NCBI GenBank assembly: GCA_028694565.1 | Contig: JAQVKR010000210.1 | Span: 1 to 5,495, forward strand | Origin: Gammaproteobacteria bacterium | GTDB lineage: Bacteria > Pseudomonadota > Gammaproteobacteria > DSM-26407 | Direction of reading: 5' to 3' | DNA: 5,495 nucleotides | Position numbers and translations under genes: made by a program | In this document: in pieces, positions 5,077 through 5,495 of the stretch | Numbering within the stretch: position 1 is the stretch's first letter | Layout: each line of letters opens with the position of its first letter | The notes under the pieces: generated by a model | What the model saw: the letters and a program-made list of their open reading frames with translations, nothing else | What the model was told of the DNA's origin: nothing | The model's database searches: none

Positions 5077-5495
5077 ATGCCCGCGACCCACGCCCCCCAA
5101 CCCGATCTGCCGCCGCCCATCATCAGCGTGGGCGCCATCGGCTGGATGCGCCGCAACCTCTTCTCCTCGCTGCCTAACACGGCGCTGACCCTGTTCGCCC
5201 TCTACCTGCTGTGGCTGCTGATCCCGCCGGCCATCCAGTGGGCGCTCATCGATGCCAACTGGTCCGGCACCAGCCGCCAGGACTGCACCGGCGGCGGCGC
5301 CTGCTGGGTCTTCGTCCAGGTGCGCTTCTACCAGTTCATGTACGGCTTCTACCCCGAGGCCGAGTCGTGGCGGGTGAATCTCACCTTCCGGCTGCTGATC
5401 GCCCTGGCCATCCCGCTGTTCATCCGCACCTTCCGCTGGAAGGGCTGGCTCGGCGCGTTCCTGCTGCTGGGCTATCCGGTGATCGCCTACTACCT
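5077..5495 (+). CDS. aapM: General L-amino acid ABC transporter, permease AapM/BztC (5' part)
   Basis: The frame from the ATG at 5077 stays open to the window end, giving 139 full codons of a protein that is usually nearly 400 residues. A polar, proline-rich N-terminus leads to RRNLFSSLPNTALTL (25-39) and a first membrane helix at about 35-57. NWSGTSRQDC (61-70), then GACWVFVQVRFYQFMYGFYP (74-93), ESWRVNL (96-102) and a second helix at about 103-118 follow. The DCxxxxxACW and RFxQFMYGFYP patterns are characteristic of AapM/BztC. The domain with the EAA loop lies beyond the window. The start lies 3 bases after the aapQ stop, with GGTGGAG (5061-5067) 9 bases upstream inside the end of aapQ, so the two permeases are probably translationally coupled. 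The aapP ATPase gene is expected next but cannot be seen. Confidence 0.93.
   Translation, partial: MPATHAPQPDLPPPIISVGAIGWMRRNLFSSLPNTALTLFALYLLWLLIPPAIQWALIDANWSGTSRQDCTGGGACWVFVQVRFYQFMYGFYPEAESWRVNLTFRLLIALAIPLFIRTFRWKGWLGAFLLLGYPVIAYY

Noticed and set aside
3664..5100. 478-residue minus-strand open frame opposite aapQ
   Set aside because: It is rich in Gly, Gln, Asp and Glu with no recognisable domain. It mirrors the hydrophobic codons of the permease.

Overview
The window is GC-rich bacterial chromosome with strong G/C preference at third codon positions. It suggests a high-GC member of the Pseudomonadota. The general amino-acid transporter (Aap/Bzt) is typical of Alpha- and Gammaproteobacteria, but nothing here fixes the genus. 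The layout looks like ordinary housekeeping chromosome: no mobile element, CRISPR array, tRNA or rRNA was seen.

Left edge (1-154): the first 28 bases are not genomic. They match the end of an Illumina TruSeq read-2 adapter at 26 of 28 positions. The adapter abuts the 5' end of a minus-strand ABC transporter ATPase gene (YadG-like), cut off inside its Walker A motif. One base also seems to be missing near position 53, so this edge is an assembly artefact.

Middle (155-2294): after a 250-base divergent intergenic region comes a complete plus-strand gene for a GlcD/D-2-hydroxyglutarate dehydrogenase-type FAD flavoprotein (405-1823). It converges, with a 36-base gap, on a minus-strand gene for a small uncharacterised, probably all-beta protein (1860-2294) that has a strong ribosome binding site.

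Intergenic region 2295-2771: this 477-base divergent region holds the densest set of regulatory-looking sequence. It contains a perfect tandem 10-bp repeat that runs into a 12-base palindrome, a TTTGC/GCAAA inverted repeat, two GC hairpins and a TATAAC box. I see no gene in it.

Right part (2772-5495): the start of an aapJQMP (bztABCD) operon. It has the periplasmic binding protein (aapJ), an 88-base gap with a perfect 14-bp hairpin, the first permease (aapQ) and, 3 bases further on, the 5' part of the second permease (aapM), cut by the window end. The ATPase gene (aapP) would be expected downstream. The binding protein captures L-amino acids in the periplasm and the AapQ/AapM heterodimer carries them across the inner membrane. 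The hairpin may let the binding protein be made in excess over the permeases.

I found no convincing new biological system. The best leads are the regulatory intergenic region, the intercistronic hairpin and the uncharacterised small protein.
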